Program-made: the position numbers and the translations under genes
Shown here: piece by piece, positions 26,401 through 35,235 of the stretch
How positions within the stretch are numbered: position 1 is the first letter of the stretch
Layout: each line of letters starts with the position of its first letter
Notes under the pieces: generated by a model
What the model was told of the DNA's origin: nothing
The model's input: only the letters and a program-made list of their open reading frames with translations
Databases searched by the model: none
Source of the DNA: JAITWN01 sp964437335
GTDB lineage: Bacteria > Pseudomonadota > Gammaproteobacteria > SZUA-140
Assembly (NCBI GenBank): GCA_964437335.1
Contig: CAYTGL010000007.1
Location: 31,441 to 95,440, forward strand
Direction of reading: 5' to 3'
Length of the DNA stretch: 64,000 bases

Positions 26401-28579
26401 AGGTGAGTTGAAGTTCTTTCATTGGGAACTTGAATTCCCAGATGTGTTCAATGTTGAGCGACAAGGCTTTAATGCGGTCATCGGCAATCCGCCGTGGGAA
26501 GTTATGAAGCCGAACTCGATGGAGTTCTTCGCAGAGCACGAACCGCTGTATCGGTCCCTGGAAAAGCAGGCAGCTTTGGCACGCCAACAAGAACTCTTCG
26601 CCGCCATCGACAGTCTCAAGTCTGATTGGGATGACTACAATGGTGTCTTCAAGTCCATGTCGAACTACGTGAAGCACGTGTCGTCGCCGTTCGATCTCTC
26701 ACTTGCTCGTGGCAATGCCGACAAGGAAATTCACCGTTTTTGGACTCAGCAACGCTCCCGCAGTCGGTGCTTTGCCACAGCGGACGTACCGTTCCGTCAT
26801 CAAGGAAGCGCCGACCTTAACTCGTATAAGCTGTTCCTCGAATCTGCCTATCACTTGCTTGCCCGCACTGGACGCATGGGATTCATTGTTCCTTCCGGCA
26901 TCTACACAGACCTCGGTAGCAGAGACTTGCGACAGTTGTTTCTCAACAAGGCACAGTGGCAGTGGTTGTTCGGCTTCATCAATTGGGAATTAATTTTCAA
27001 CATCTACTACCGGTTCAAGTTTGTGGCGTTGATTGTTGAGAAGACCCAGCCACCAGAGACACACAAGATTTCTTCAGCGTTCGGTCGGTACAAGATCAGC
27101 GATTGGGAGCAAGCTGAGTCAGTTTCGTTCCCTTTGCCGAAGAACAACATTCTTGAATTCAGCCCAAAAAGCCTTTCGGTCATAGAGGTTGCCAATGAAC
27201 GTGACTTGGCAATCTTTCGCACAATTTATGCTCACTCCGTTCGACTTGGCGACGATACTGCCGATTGGCATTTCGAGTTTGCACGTGAATTCGACATGAC
27301 AAACGACTCGAAGCACTTTAAGCCACGAGAGTGGTGGGAGAAACGAGGCTTCGCTCCCGATATATTCGGTAGAAGAGTAAATGACGCTGGCGATGTGGCA
27401 CTCCCACTATACGAAGGGAGGATGATTGGACAGTTCGACTTCGCACAAAAGCGATACATCAGCGGAAGGGGTAGAACGGCAGTTTGGAGCGAGTCAGGAT
27501 TCGAAGGCAAAACGATAGAACCTCAATTCCTTGTCGATGAAGCAACTGTCCTAGCATGGCAGAAGTCCGTAAGAACGCCGAAGCTTGCGTTTATGGATGT
27601 GGCGTCTTCAACGAATGCACGCAGTTTCATTGGTTCATACCTCAAGACTTTTCCGGCAAACCACAAGACACCGGTGCTGCAAGTCAACAATGGATGCATC
27701 AGCAGCACACTGTTGGCGACCGCCGTGCTCAACTCGTTTGCGTTTGACTATGCCCTCCGTGCTCGTCTCGGTGGCTTGTCGCTGGGGTGGTTCATTTTGG
27801 AAGAGTGTCCTGTCCCCACTTCCATTCTCCCAGGGGTTCGAGAACTCCTGATTTCGAACACGCTTCGTCTAAACCTCGTCCACCGGCTCTTTGCCCCAGA
27901 ATGGCTTCTGTTTCGTGAGTTGAGCATCATTCGAGGCGACATTGAATGGAAGGAGTGCTGGGCGACAACCGTAATTGATCGAGTTCGTTTGCGGTTGCAA
28001 ATCGATGCGGCTATCGCAGATTCTTATGGATTGGCTGTGTCTGACTTTGAATGGATGCTTAGAGATGACCTATCGAACCCTACTGGTTTCCATCGAGTAG
28101 ATAAGCAACTTCCCCATGAGGAGCGACTAACTGGATTGTCGGCACGGGCATTTCGGGCATTGAAGGAAGGCAAATGGTCAGCCGAGACGGTGGGGCAGCT
28201 TTCCAACGATGAGTTCTTCGACCTCCTCGGCATCCCCGAATTGACGAATTCCGAAGCCGCCAAAGCCAAGGGACTTCCTGGTCCGCTAATCCTAAAGCGG
28301 GATGGCTGTCACTCGTGGCACCCGGAGAACTTCTCCGCAGACGATCCCCGCCATGGCTGGACATGGGAAGACTGCCGAAAAGATGCCATCGCCCTCCTCG
28401 GCAGCGAGCAAGCACTCGAAAAGTACATCGCCCAAGCCACCGCCACTGGCGAGGGTGACGGTCAAGAAGACGAGGAACCTACCCCAAGCAACTCCGGCTC
28501 CAAAGACCTACTCGGTAACCCCATCCCCACTGACCTCTTTGGCAACGAACTTCCTCCTCAAAAAAGACAAAGACGGTGA
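23483..28579 (+). CDS. drmMI: Giant Eco57I-type DNA adenine methylase, DrmMI-like
   Basis: A 1698-residue protein. The N-terminal region (about 90-220) resembles the nuclease part of type IIG enzymes (RPDRVLFAEDGKSPLLLIKA, then GRTEYARFLELLRGSGHRLG), but the expected E-x-K is LIKAD, so it is probably inactive. A very acidic linker covers about 510-555. The methylase core has motif I, VCDPACGSASFLVAAL (about 667), GVDINPLAIEFARVSLW (about 757) and NPPW in AVIGNPPWEVM (about 1001), i.e. N6-adenine methylation. The C-terminus carries a target-recognition-like region and a disordered tail. Four-base overlap with the helicase gene. As in DISARM it likely marks host DNA; it is longer than most DrmMI proteins. 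Confidence 0.85.
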   Translation: MNSEDTRFAWWSRLRHSGLLLSPVVQIEKYANAPEEPKWYQPEKLRTSYNRFLASIDRSKDRPQLAQGDILTWVDALLEKYVGHEDQRLSRSHSIPETLTAVIRIGSRTETLRPDRVLFAEDGKSPLLLIKADTSPHIGRGKGRTEYARFLELLRGSGHRLGLLTNGLQFRLVYAGLDFESWCEWESERWFEDAEGAEELLGLRQILFPTQITDPKGEVIGAGLPGLLAAIEESRKRQADLSQVLRENVRQAVELLLEDVSNASRTDADLFNHLVSLATSDKHLTDVEAQEALLQATVRVVMRMVVCLFAESRGLLPVNDLIYSQAYGVRTLYELLDETVRHEGSQLGLMSRQSAWARLMALFRLIHGGSSHGGFPLRPYGGALFRPGAADADDPVSRALFILEHKVNVNDATIFRVLRKLLRGPLPVLRGRSKTYVEGPVDYTELRTEFIGLIYEGLLDYRVKRTTEEIGPQVFLKLGRQPVLPLSRLESMLADDPNSLKDLFTKLKKESVAATVESDDEAEESEEDSTENEESEETTDELSVETEEEEEVTDQTYLDALQAARRWARQAIIATKLIGQQRARETDTEYDQRIEVAIDELIDRVVAPGEFYLVRAGNTRKGTGAFYTRPQLAVPTVHRTLEPLCFDKDDKGVLTPKSPDEILALKVCDPACGSASFLVAALHYLTDALYKSLCFHCGLDDPKRAAKITLPFGKPATGKDTDATVPLPPDDPNRGEEFAERVQALLRRHIVERCIYGVDINPLAIEFARVSLWVETLDPELPFSFLDHKIKVGNALVGCWLNQFEHYPIKAWERNGGDDPDSKTSGPRSERIDTFLKGEQVEKKSKTGKVQRRRSGDGIIKQQMREAIADRQIAESSLFAGLGIDLDTTLQDAQDEYEQLHAIPISADPAERERLYRERIEGSPSHQRLKQAMDEWCSVWFWSAQEDSLPAVPTPLTFHNDDDKKAAIVRALSGELKFFHWELEFPDVFNVERQGFNAVIGNPPWEVMKPNSMEFFAEHEPLYRSLEKQAALARQQELFAAIDSLKSDWDDYNGVFKSMSNYVKHVSSPFDLSLARGNADKEIHRFWTQQRSRSRCFATADVPFRHQGSADLNSYKLFLESAYHLLARTGRMGFIVPSGIYTDLGSRDLRQLFLNKAQWQWLFGFINWELIFNIYYRFKFVALIVEKTQPPETHKISSAFGRYKISDWEQAESVSFPLPKNNILEFSPKSLSVIEVANERDLAIFRTIYAHSVRLGDDTADWHFEFAREFDMTNDSKHFKPREWWEKRGFAPDIFGRRVNDAGDVALPLYEGRMIGQFDFAQKRYISGRGRTAVWSESGFEGKTIEPQFLVDEATVLAWQKSVRTPKLAFMDVASSTNARSFIGSYLKTFPANHKTPVLQVNNGCISSTLLATAVLNSFAFDYALRARLGGLSLGWFILEECPVPTSILPGVRELLISNTLRLNLVHRLFAPEWLLFRELSIIRGDIEWKECWATTVIDRVRLRLQIDAAIADSYGLAVSDFEWMLRDDLSNPTGFHRVDKQLPHEERLTGLSARAFRALKEGKWSAETVGQLSNDEFFDLLGIPELTNSEAAKAKGLPGPLILKRDGCHSWHPENFSADDPRHGWTWEDCRKDAIALLGSEQALEKYIAQATATGEGDGQEDEEPTPSNSGSKDLLGNPIPTDLFGNELPPQKRQRR

Positions 28580-28609
28580 GAATCTTTGTTCAACTAAGGG
28601 CGATCGACT

Positions 28610-29464
28610 ATGCCTGACGGTTTGGAGCGACGATACTATTTCTGGAGGAATGGACGACTTGAAGAAGTTGTTCGCACTAGGAGTAATAAGTATGGGAGTT
28701 GGAAGCTTAGCGACACCGATCCTGACTTAGTTGTTGCTATCGAGGACACTGCTGACGGCCCGGATCTGAAACTCGGGCAGGCTGCGACGATTCCCTTGTT
28801 ATCATTAGCCCTGATTCGATGTCTTCGACCTTCTGGGCAACTCACTTCGATGGATCTTGGTCCCGACATTCCGAAAGAACTTGTCGATCAAATTGCAACT
28901 GTAACGGATGATGCTGTTGCACGAGTTGTAGCTCGTTTCCCAAGAGAGATAGCGGAGGAGCGTTTGACGGGGGTTTTGGATGACCGACTCGACCAGGTAA
29001 CCGTGCGGGAAGGGGATTGGGAAGCACATGTTATTTTACAAGGGTTCTCTTCACAAAAGAAGGAACCGGTTACTAAGGCCGATTTGGGCATTCTTGTCGA
29101 TATCCGTCGAGGCAACACCATTACACTAAAGGTGATATGGATTCAGGCAAAGCGAGATCCCAAGAATTTGAAAAATCCATTGCAGCTTGAAGATCTTGCC
29201 GATCAATTAAAGACAATGGCCGGTTTTACCAAAGAGGCTTATGGCTTGGTCTATACCCCAAAAGCAGTCTATGTAATTCGCCACGACAAGCCCCAAACTC
29301 GTTTGGTTCTGTCGAAGGTTGTTTCCGATATGCTGCAATGCAAGCGTGGTGACAGAAGACCTTCCCTGGTAGCTTCAACATTGGATCGGAACTATGTTGT
29401 CGAAATTATCATTTTGGACCCAGAAGCCAAGCATCGTCCCATTGGCAAACGCCAACGCAAGTAA
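28610..29464 (+). CDS. PD-(D/E)xK-like nuclease-fold protein in defence operon
   Basis: A 284-residue protein, 30 bases after the methylase gene and 17 before the large helicase gene. Residues about 150-190 read TKADLGILVDIRR then LKVIWIQAKRD: an acidic residue at the start of a strand followed by Q-A-K on the next strand, the D ... Q-x-K form of the restriction-endonuclease core seen in Mrr-like proteins. A YGLVYTPKAVYVIRHD strand follows. The N-terminus (residues 1-120) is unassigned. In the operon it is the best candidate for a dedicated nuclease. No equivalent occupies this place in class 1 DISARM as I know it. Confidence 0.6.
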   Translation: MPDGLERRYYFWRNGRLEEVVRTRSNKYGSWKLSDTDPDLVVAIEDTADGPDLKLGQAATIPLLSLALIRCLRPSGQLTSMDLGPDIPKELVDQIATVTDDAVARVVARFPREIAEERLTGVLDDRLDQVTVREGDWEAHVILQGFSSQKKEPVTKADLGILVDIRRGNTITLKVIWIQAKRDPKNLKNPLQLEDLADQLKTMAGFTKEAYGLVYTPKAVYVIRHDKPQTRLVLSKVVSDMLQCKRGDRRPSLVASTLDRNYVVEIIILDPEAKHRPIGKRQRK

Positions 29465-29481
29465 TAGCGAACATACTTTCA

Positions 29482-32400
29482 ATGCCAATTAACCCCGTTC
29501 AATTCGCCCATTCCGTCTGTGACGAGTTCCTGCGTTACATTTTCTCGGAGTTCCCCCTCTCCGACCCGCAAATGGAGTCGCAGGCGAAGGAGCTTTTGAA
29601 GCGTTCGTCGTCGCTCGACATCCCGCTCGTTAAGGGTCCGTATGTCTCGCTCTCCGAGGCGTTCGCCAAGGGGGACTCGATTCAGCAGATGGCGGCGGAC
29701 GAGAAGCTGCATCCGGTGATGCCGGGCTTGATCGGCTACCCGACGATGTACCTGCACCAGCAAGAAGTGTTCGAGGCGGTGCGGGACAACCATCATGTGC
29801 TGGTCTCGACGGGCACCGGGTCGGGCAAGACGGAAGCGTTTCTGTACCCCATCGTCGATCAACTGCTGCGGGAACGGGACAAGGGGATCACTTCCGGGTT
29901 ATCGGCGATCCTCGTTTACCCAATGAACGCTTTGGCGAACGACCAGTTGGATCGCCTGCGGGAAATGCTGGGCGGCACGGGGATCACCTTCGGTCAATGG
30001 GTCGGTCCGACGCCCGATACCGAAGCCAAGGTGACCGTTGAACGCTTCCAGAGCAGCAGTCGTGATGCGTATCTGTCGGCACGCCAACAGCGACTTAAAG
30101 AGGCTCAGCGTGAGGATCGAGCCGTTCGTCCGTTGGCTCCGATGGAAGAGTGTTGCAGTGAGGAAGCAATCCGTAGCCGTAAGCCCCGAATCATCATCAC
30201 GAACTACCGGCAGTTGGAAATCCTGACAACACGTCTGCCCGACGTGGAACTCTTCTCAGGAGCACCGCTGAAGTACCTCGTCTTCGACGAAGCCCACACT
30301 TATACAGGTGCGGTTGGGGCTGAGGTCGCCTGTTTGATCCGCCGACTGCGACTCTTGGCGGAAAAGGGTTCAGACGATGTAACCTGCATCGGCACATCGG
30401 CAACGCTGGCCGATCCGAGCAACCCGAATGGCAACAACGAAGCCATCGCCAAGCGATTCGCCTCCCGGTTCTTCGGGATTGATGAGCAAAAGGTCACACT
30501 GGTCGGCGAGTCCTATGTTGAACGGGATTGGCCACAACAGCGTTACAAGCCGATCTTTCCGCATGGAGACGGCATGGATCGGTTGGCACGCATCCTTGAT
30601 GCCGTAACCGAGCCGGTCAAGGAAGTGGTCGTCAAGTCCGTCGTTGAAGAAGTCACGGGGCAAATCTTTGAGCCAGGCGAGAACTGGCGGCAGAGTCTAT
30701 TCAATCACCTGCTCGGCAATGAATACGTCTTCCAGAGCACGCAGATTCTCAAGCATCCCAAGCCATTGAGTGCCGCAGCGTGGCAGACCTCGCAACGGGT
30801 GGCGATGGGGCGAAAGCAGGAAGGCGACGATTGCAGTGCGGAGCTTCTTTGCTACCTGGTACTTGGAGCCGCCGCTCGCAACGGCGACGAGTCACTGCTG
30901 CGACCGAAGGTGCATTTCTTCCTGCGTGGCCTGGACGAAATGGTTGTTGCTTTGACCAGGACGCCCGAAGAAGTCATCCCCCAACTGTATCTCTCGCTGC
31001 ATGATGCAAAAGAGGGTGTAGGCGGTGGTCGTCATGATGATGCATTTTTGCCCGTCTTGACCTGCCGTAACTGCGGGCAGCACTTCTTTGAGCGGCACTA
31101 CCAAGACCTCGACTTTACCTACGGCTCTGGAAACCGCATCCGAGGCTTTGAGAACGGCGATGCGGTGGTCGATGCCAAGGGGAACGACAATGCCGTCTGG
31201 TCCACGGCACCCGCCTCGGCAGGAACCCGGCTGCTGATGAGCAATCGCTTGCTCGAAGACGCAGGCGACATTTCAACCGGACGCTCGGCGAAGTGGCTGC
31301 GTGCCTATCTTTGCCGTCAGTGTGGGGCGATGCACCGGGATGGATCGAACCAGTGCCTGGCCGATGGTTGCGGTCATCAGGAACCGCTGTTGCCGCTGCT
31401 GACATTTGGTCCTGAAATCTCAAGCTGTCCTTCGTGCAACTCGCAAACAATTCAGATCGGCGGGCGACGGATTGAACCCGCCAAACCAATCCGAGCCGTG
31501 ACTGTGGCGGATGTTCACATTCTTTCGCAGGCAATGATCAATGCTGCACCAGACGGTCACAAGAAGCTGATCGTGTTTGCCGACAGCCGACAGGATGCGG
31601 CGTTTCAGGCGGGCTGGATGCGGGATCATGCCCGACGTATTCGAATGCGACACATGATGTATCAGGTGCTCTCGAATGCGACCGTTCCCATCCCACTGGA
31701 CGCCATCACGGATGGGCTGATGGAACTGTTTCGCAAAGATCAGTCGCTGATCGACACATTGCTGCCGGAGTTGCAAGGCGAAGAGGCTCCCGTCTTCTTC
31801 GGGCACAACAAGTGGGTGCCGGTTTATAAATCGCTGCGGTATATGGTACTTCGGGAGTTCACAACCTCAGTTCGTTCTACTCGCTGGCTGGAGGCTCTTG
31901 GTCTCACACGGATCGTCTACAAGGGACTATCAGCAAAGCACGACAAGGTGATCCAGTGGGCGAAGATGGTCGGCATCACTGCGGACGAAGCCGTCGATCT
32001 AATCTCGCTGATTCTCGATGGTTGGCGACGGAACCGGATGGTGTTCATCACCGACGATCCGGTTTATTCGCAATACCATCGGAAAGACAATCCGTACATT
32101 CAACTTGGTCTGCTTTCGTTGCACGACTTCCATCCGGGAGGCGTGGACAAGCATTCGACAAAAACGAACAAGTACGCCACCGGTCTGATTTCGGAGCGAG
32201 GCACCACGGCGGTACAAGCTCTGTTAAAGCGGGTGGTGCCCGATCCAGAGCATGCTGATGTGGATGCCTTGATCGAGGAACTCTGGGACTTGCTGAAGGA
32301 CGATCTCGGTTTGATTCGGAAAGTGGGAATTCAAAGCACTCGTGAGGTGGTCATCGGCGAAACATGGCAGGTAGTCCATGACAGGATTCTTGTCGAGCGT

Positions 32401-35235
32401 TTCAATCGACGTGAACGCTGCACCACGTGCCAGCGTGTGACAACCCGCAAGAGCCCTACTGGAGCATGCGTTCGCTATCGATGTCCGGGGTCCACGATCA
32501 CGGAGGCTGCCGACACGGAGAACTACAACGTCTGGCTGCTGGGACGCCCCTTCACGATGGTCAGTGCCGAGGAGCACACGGCCCAAGTTCCCGGTGACAC
32601 ACGCAGTTACATCGAACAGGAGTTCAAGTCGAAACAGGGAAAAACGAATTGCCTGGTGGCCACCCCCACGCTGGAAATGGGTGTCAACATCGGTGCGTTG
32701 GACATGACGTTGATGCGAAACGTCCCGCCGCTTGCATCCAACTATTGGCAGCGGGCCGGGCGGGCCGGGCGAGAAGAACGTATGGCGGTGATCGTGACTT
32801 ATTGTCGTCGTTCGCTTCATGATCGCTACTTCTTCGCCGACCCGCTTCGGATTCTTGATGGAGTCATTGCGCCACCGTCATTCAATTTGAAGAACCCGCT
32901 GATGATCGCCAAGCATGTGCGGTCAGCGGTAGTATCGATCCTGCTGCTCAAGTCTCGACAGAATGGTGAGGATAGCGAAAGAATTCGTTTGGTTCTTAAG
33001 CATCTATTTCCCCATTTCATTCGAGACTACCTGCTTGACAGTGAAAACCGTTTCCGCAATGCCCCAATCAGCACGAACTCGTTAAAGACGCTCATGGCGG
33101 AATTGCCGGATCTGCCCGGCGAACTGGTCGAGTTGTTCGCCAACAATTGGGTACCCGAAGCGGCAGACCTCGCCACCGAGGAAGCCGTGCGGGAGATCGT
33201 CAATGGGATGTCCGCCGAGTTGACGGTTGTCTTGACTCGCCTCCACAACCGGCTGACATGGGCACGAAACACTCGCAAGGAACTTCACCGCAAGAAGGAC
33301 GATGGCATCATTGAACGGGAAGAGGAGCAGCTTCTGTGGCGGTGCGATGATTACATCAAGAGCATCGTCAAGCGGGATGCAGCGACTTACACGCTGAGCG
33401 TTCTGGGAGTCGAGGGGTTCTTCCCTGGATACGGCGTCAACGACGGCGGCGTCATCGCATCGGCACGGCGAGGCTTTGCAAAGAGTGTCGGCAAGCGAGC
33501 CTTCGACCTGAATCGAGGGAACGTGGTTGCCCTGCGGGAATTCGTGCCAGGGAATCGGTTATATGCTAACAACGGATCATTCTACGTCTCTCGATATCAC
33601 CTGGGAACGGATGAATCGACGCACTTGCGGACGCTGTACGTGAATGCCGAGAAGCGTTACGTCGCTGAGAAAAACGCCGACACTTCCTACGGTCAGACGG
33701 GTAGTGAGGAGATCGACACGCTCCCGCTGACTGATTCCGACCTGACTTTATCGAGCCGGATCACTGATGAGGAAATGCTGCGTTTCTCGATGCCGGTCTC
33801 AATTCTGGGGCGGCTCAGACGAACAAACAAAGGCGGCAAAGGGATCAAGATTGGCGATCGGGAAGTCAGCTACCTGCGAGGTCAGGGCATCGAGCTTGTC
33901 AATCTTGGTGAGGCAGGACGTGTCGGACGGGGCGACGTCGGTCACTGGATTTGTGCGGTTTGCGGTGCGACGAAGAGCCCCTATGCGGTCGATGCCGAGA
34001 TTAACCACTTCCTGAAAATGCACACGGAAAGCTGCGGCAAAGAACCAAAGCGATTGGCATTGACCGTCAAGGCGGAAGTCGATTGTCTCCACTTCCACAA
34101 GCTCGAAGATGAAGCCGCTGCCATCAACATTGGCGACTCCCTGATCGCCGGGGCGGTTCGAGTCCTCGACATGGGAGCCAGTGACTTGGAGTCACTGGTG
34201 ATTCACCGCCCCGATGAAACTGTTGACCTCTTGATCTTTGATCCGATGCCAGGTGGCTCCGGTCTCTTGGATCAAATGTTAGAACGGTGGGCTGAGATTA
34301 TTCGGGCAACCAAGGAACTGCTCCACGATTGTCCTCAAGGCTGCGAGTCTGCCTGCTACTCTTGCCTCCTGTCGTTCCGCAACCAGTTCAACCACAGTCG
34401 ATTGAATCGTCATCAGGCTCTCGAACTGATTGCCGAGCTTCAGTTTGCTCCCGAATTCTATCGCCAAATTGAGGAACTCGACGAAGAGACCTCTGGCTCT
34501 GCTTCAAGATCGTCGCCCACGAACAACCCCGAAGCTCGCCTCGTTCGGCTGCTGCGTGACCATCATTTCCCCGAAGGGCAATGCCAGGTTGAGATCAAGA
34601 TAAGTGTTGGTTTGCCCACTCGCCCCGACTGGTTGCACGAGTCCACCAAAGTCGCCGTCTACCTAGATGGGATGAGCAGGCATCTGCACGGCGACGAAAG
34701 GACCGCTCAGCGAGACCAGCTGATCCGTCAGATGCTCGAACTCGACGGCTACCGGGTCATTATTATCCAGTCTCGTGATCTGAATGACCCACAGGCGGTT
34801 CGACTGCATCTGCGAAACATCGCCAAAGCGATCAGTCGCAATGATTTGGTGGAAATGATCGACGAAACCGGAATCATCGAGGCACCCACAGCGACCTATG
34901 CCGAGGAGCCGATGGTCGAATCGAATGTCTCGCAGTCCGTTACTGACGACGGACACGAACTACTCGAATATACGGACGAACGGTGTCGAGCCTTTCTCAA
35001 GAAGTGGATCGCAGCGGGCCACCCTCGTCCAATTGTCGGCTTCGGTTTAGAGGACACAGATGGCATTGTGATCGCCGAAGCGGAGCTGGCATGGACTGAT
35101 CACAAAGTTGCTGCACTTTTCGCTGACCAAGACGGCAGGGAGGACTTTGAAGGAGCGGGCTGGAGGGTGCTCGACGCTGCTAATTTGGAAGTGACGATGA
35201 GCGAAATGGTCCAAATGACAGGAGACGCCGAATGA
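29482..35235 (+). CDS. Very large DEAD/DEAH helicase with DUF1998, DruE-like, with C-terminal Vsr-like domain
   Basis: 1917 residues. Walker A is VSTGTGSGKTEAFLYP (about 108), DEAH is VFDEAHTYTGAV (about 268), then CIGTSATLADP, FADSRQDAAFQAGWMRDHA and ATPTLEMGVNIG (about 1060) with WQRAGRAGREER (about 1090). Several Cys clusters occur between the lobes (CRNCGQ, CRQCGA, CPSC, CTTCQ) and DUF1998 lies near 1570-1660 with the four-Cys block CPQGCESACYSC. Residues about 1690-1770 (QVEIKI ... VAVYLDGMSRH ... LDGYRVIII) resemble Vsr/DUF559 nucleases. Length and order match DruE of Druantia better than DrmA and DrmB of DISARM, which are separate proteins. The stop overlaps the next start by four bases. 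Confidence 0.82.
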   Translation: MPINPVQFAHSVCDEFLRYIFSEFPLSDPQMESQAKELLKRSSSLDIPLVKGPYVSLSEAFAKGDSIQQMAADEKLHPVMPGLIGYPTMYLHQQEVFEAVRDNHHVLVSTGTGSGKTEAFLYPIVDQLLRERDKGITSGLSAILVYPMNALANDQLDRLREMLGGTGITFGQWVGPTPDTEAKVTVERFQSSSRDAYLSARQQRLKEAQREDRAVRPLAPMEECCSEEAIRSRKPRIIITNYRQLEILTTRLPDVELFSGAPLKYLVFDEAHTYTGAVGAEVACLIRRLRLLAEKGSDDVTCIGTSATLADPSNPNGNNEAIAKRFASRFFGIDEQKVTLVGESYVERDWPQQRYKPIFPHGDGMDRLARILDAVTEPVKEVVVKSVVEEVTGQIFEPGENWRQSLFNHLLGNEYVFQSTQILKHPKPLSAAAWQTSQRVAMGRKQEGDDCSAELLCYLVLGAAARNGDESLLRPKVHFFLRGLDEMVVALTRTPEEVIPQLYLSLHDAKEGVGGGRHDDAFLPVLTCRNCGQHFFERHYQDLDFTYGSGNRIRGFENGDAVVDAKGNDNAVWSTAPASAGTRLLMSNRLLEDAGDISTGRSAKWLRAYLCRQCGAMHRDGSNQCLADGCGHQEPLLPLLTFGPEISSCPSCNSQTIQIGGRRIEPAKPIRAVTVADVHILSQAMINAAPDGHKKLIVFADSRQDAAFQAGWMRDHARRIRMRHMMYQVLSNATVPIPLDAITDGLMELFRKDQSLIDTLLPELQGEEAPVFFGHNKWVPVYKSLRYMVLREFTTSVRSTRWLEALGLTRIVYKGLSAKHDKVIQWAKMVGITADEAVDLISLILDGWRRNRMVFITDDPVYSQYHRKDNPYIQLGLLSLHDFHPGGVDKHSTKTNKYATGLISERGTTAVQALLKRVVPDPEHADVDALIEELWDLLKDDLGLIRKVGIQSTREVVIGETWQVVHDRILVERFNRRERCTTCQRVTTRKSPTGACVRYRCPGSTITEAADTENYNVWLLGRPFTMVSAEEHTAQVPGDTRSYIEQEFKSKQGKTNCLVATPTLEMGVNIGALDMTLMRNVPPLASNYWQRAGRAGREERMAVIVTYCRRSLHDRYFFADPLRILDGVIAPPSFNLKNPLMIAKHVRSAVVSILLLKSRQNGEDSERIRLVLKHLFPHFIRDYLLDSENRFRNAPISTNSLKTLMAELPDLPGELVELFANNWVPEAADLATEEAVREIVNGMSAELTVVLTRLHNRLTWARNTRKELHRKKDDGIIEREEEQLLWRCDDYIKSIVKRDAATYTLSVLGVEGFFPGYGVNDGGVIASARRGFAKSVGKRAFDLNRGNVVALREFVPGNRLYANNGSFYVSRYHLGTDESTHLRTLYVNAEKRYVAEKNADTSYGQTGSEEIDTLPLTDSDLTLSSRITDEEMLRFSMPVSILGRLRRTNKGGKGIKIGDREVSYLRGQGIELVNLGEAGRVGRGDVGHWICAVCGATKSPYAVDAEINHFLKMHTESCGKEPKRLALTVKAEVDCLHFHKLEDEAAAINIGDSLIAGAVRVLDMGASDLESLVIHRPDETVDLLIFDPMPGGSGLLDQMLERWAEIIRATKELLHDCPQGCESACYSCLLSFRNQFNHSRLNRHQALELIAELQFAPEFYRQIEELDEETSGSASRSSPTNNPEARLVRLLRDHHFPEGQCQVEIKISVGLPTRPDWLHESTKVAVYLDGMSRHLHGDERTAQRDQLIRQMLELDGYRVIIIQSRDLNDPQAVRLHLRNIAKAISRNDLVEMIDETGIIEAPTATYAEEPMVESNVSQSVTDDGHELLEYTDERCRAFLKKWIAAGHPRPIVGFGLEDTDGIVIAEAELAWTDHKVAALFADQDGREDFEGAGWRVLDAANLEVTMSEMVQMTGDAE

